A stretch of 64,000 nt of DNA from Colias croceus (Eukaryota; Arthropoda; Insecta; Lepidoptera; Pieridae): assembly GCF_905220415.1 (NCBI RefSeq), contig NC_059565.1, positions 813,501-877,500 of the forward strand, given 5' to 3'. The translations under genes and the position numbers were made by a program. This document shows positions 63,970 through 64,000 of this stretch, in pieces. The notes under the pieces were generated by a model, which had not been told where the DNA came from, ran no database searches, and saw nothing but the letters and a program-made list of their open reading frames with translations. Position 1 is the first letter of the stretch. Each line of letters starts with the position of its first letter.

Positions 63970-64000
63970 TGAAGTCAGTACGGTGCAAAAAAGCATTTTG

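Noticed and set aside
1..64000. CRISPR array, operon or bacterial mobile island
   Set aside because: Spliceosomal introns, poly(A) signals and lepidopteran repeats throughout show a eukaryotic nuclear sequence; repeats present are transposons and minisatellites.

Overview
The window is nuclear DNA of a moth or butterfly (Lepidoptera). The evidence is compact intron-rich genes with GT-AG introns, AT-rich flanks, and a very high density of repeat families typical of lepidopteran genomes. About 60 short repeats beginning TC(C/T)A(T)ACTAATATTATAAA and ending in CTAG are read here as non-autonomous Helitrons of the Lep1 type.

Genes, left to right: (1) A fatty acyl-CoA reductase on the minus strand. 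Seven coding exons lie between 9123 and 641, and the C-terminal part runs off the left edge. (2) About 9.2-28 kb holds no cellular gene I can support. It is mobile-element debris: a 5'-truncated jockey-type LINE with a perfect target-site duplication, a decayed YqaJ-type nuclease next to a Helitron 3' end, DNA transposons, SINEs and hairpins. (3) pus10 (tRNA pseudouridine synthase 10), minus strand, 37104 to 28470, 12 exons. (4) An unrecognised gene for a small, probably secreted protein, minus strand, 40182 to 37569, 7 exons, just upstream of pus10. (5) An SLC37A1/A2-type glucose-6-phosphate exchanger, plus strand, 41629 to 58936, 14 exons, divergent from gene 4. (6) At the right edge, the start of an SLC10A7-like membrane protein, plus strand, from 62666.

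The genes are unrelated in function: lipid reduction, RNA modification, ER sugar-phosphate exchange and a bile-acid-transporter-like protein. They share only neighbourhood, and there is no operon logic. Introns are loaded with transposons, several within 10-50 bp of splice sites.

Helitron subfamilies named below. A: ATGCGAAAGTAACTCTGTCTG start. B: ATGCGAAAGTTTGTGAGGAT start. C: AAGCTGAAGAGTTTGTTTG start, ending GCACAGCTAG. D: TCACTACATAGTATAAAAC start. E: TCTTAATATATATAAATCTC start. F: start near TTGATTGTAATGAATAGGC, ending GGACCGCTAG or similar. G and H are rarer forms. Most keep a GCGG/CCGC mini-hairpin 10-12 nt before the terminal CTAG and sit between a host A and T. All exon models are hand-read from splice signals and reading phase, without transcript evidence.
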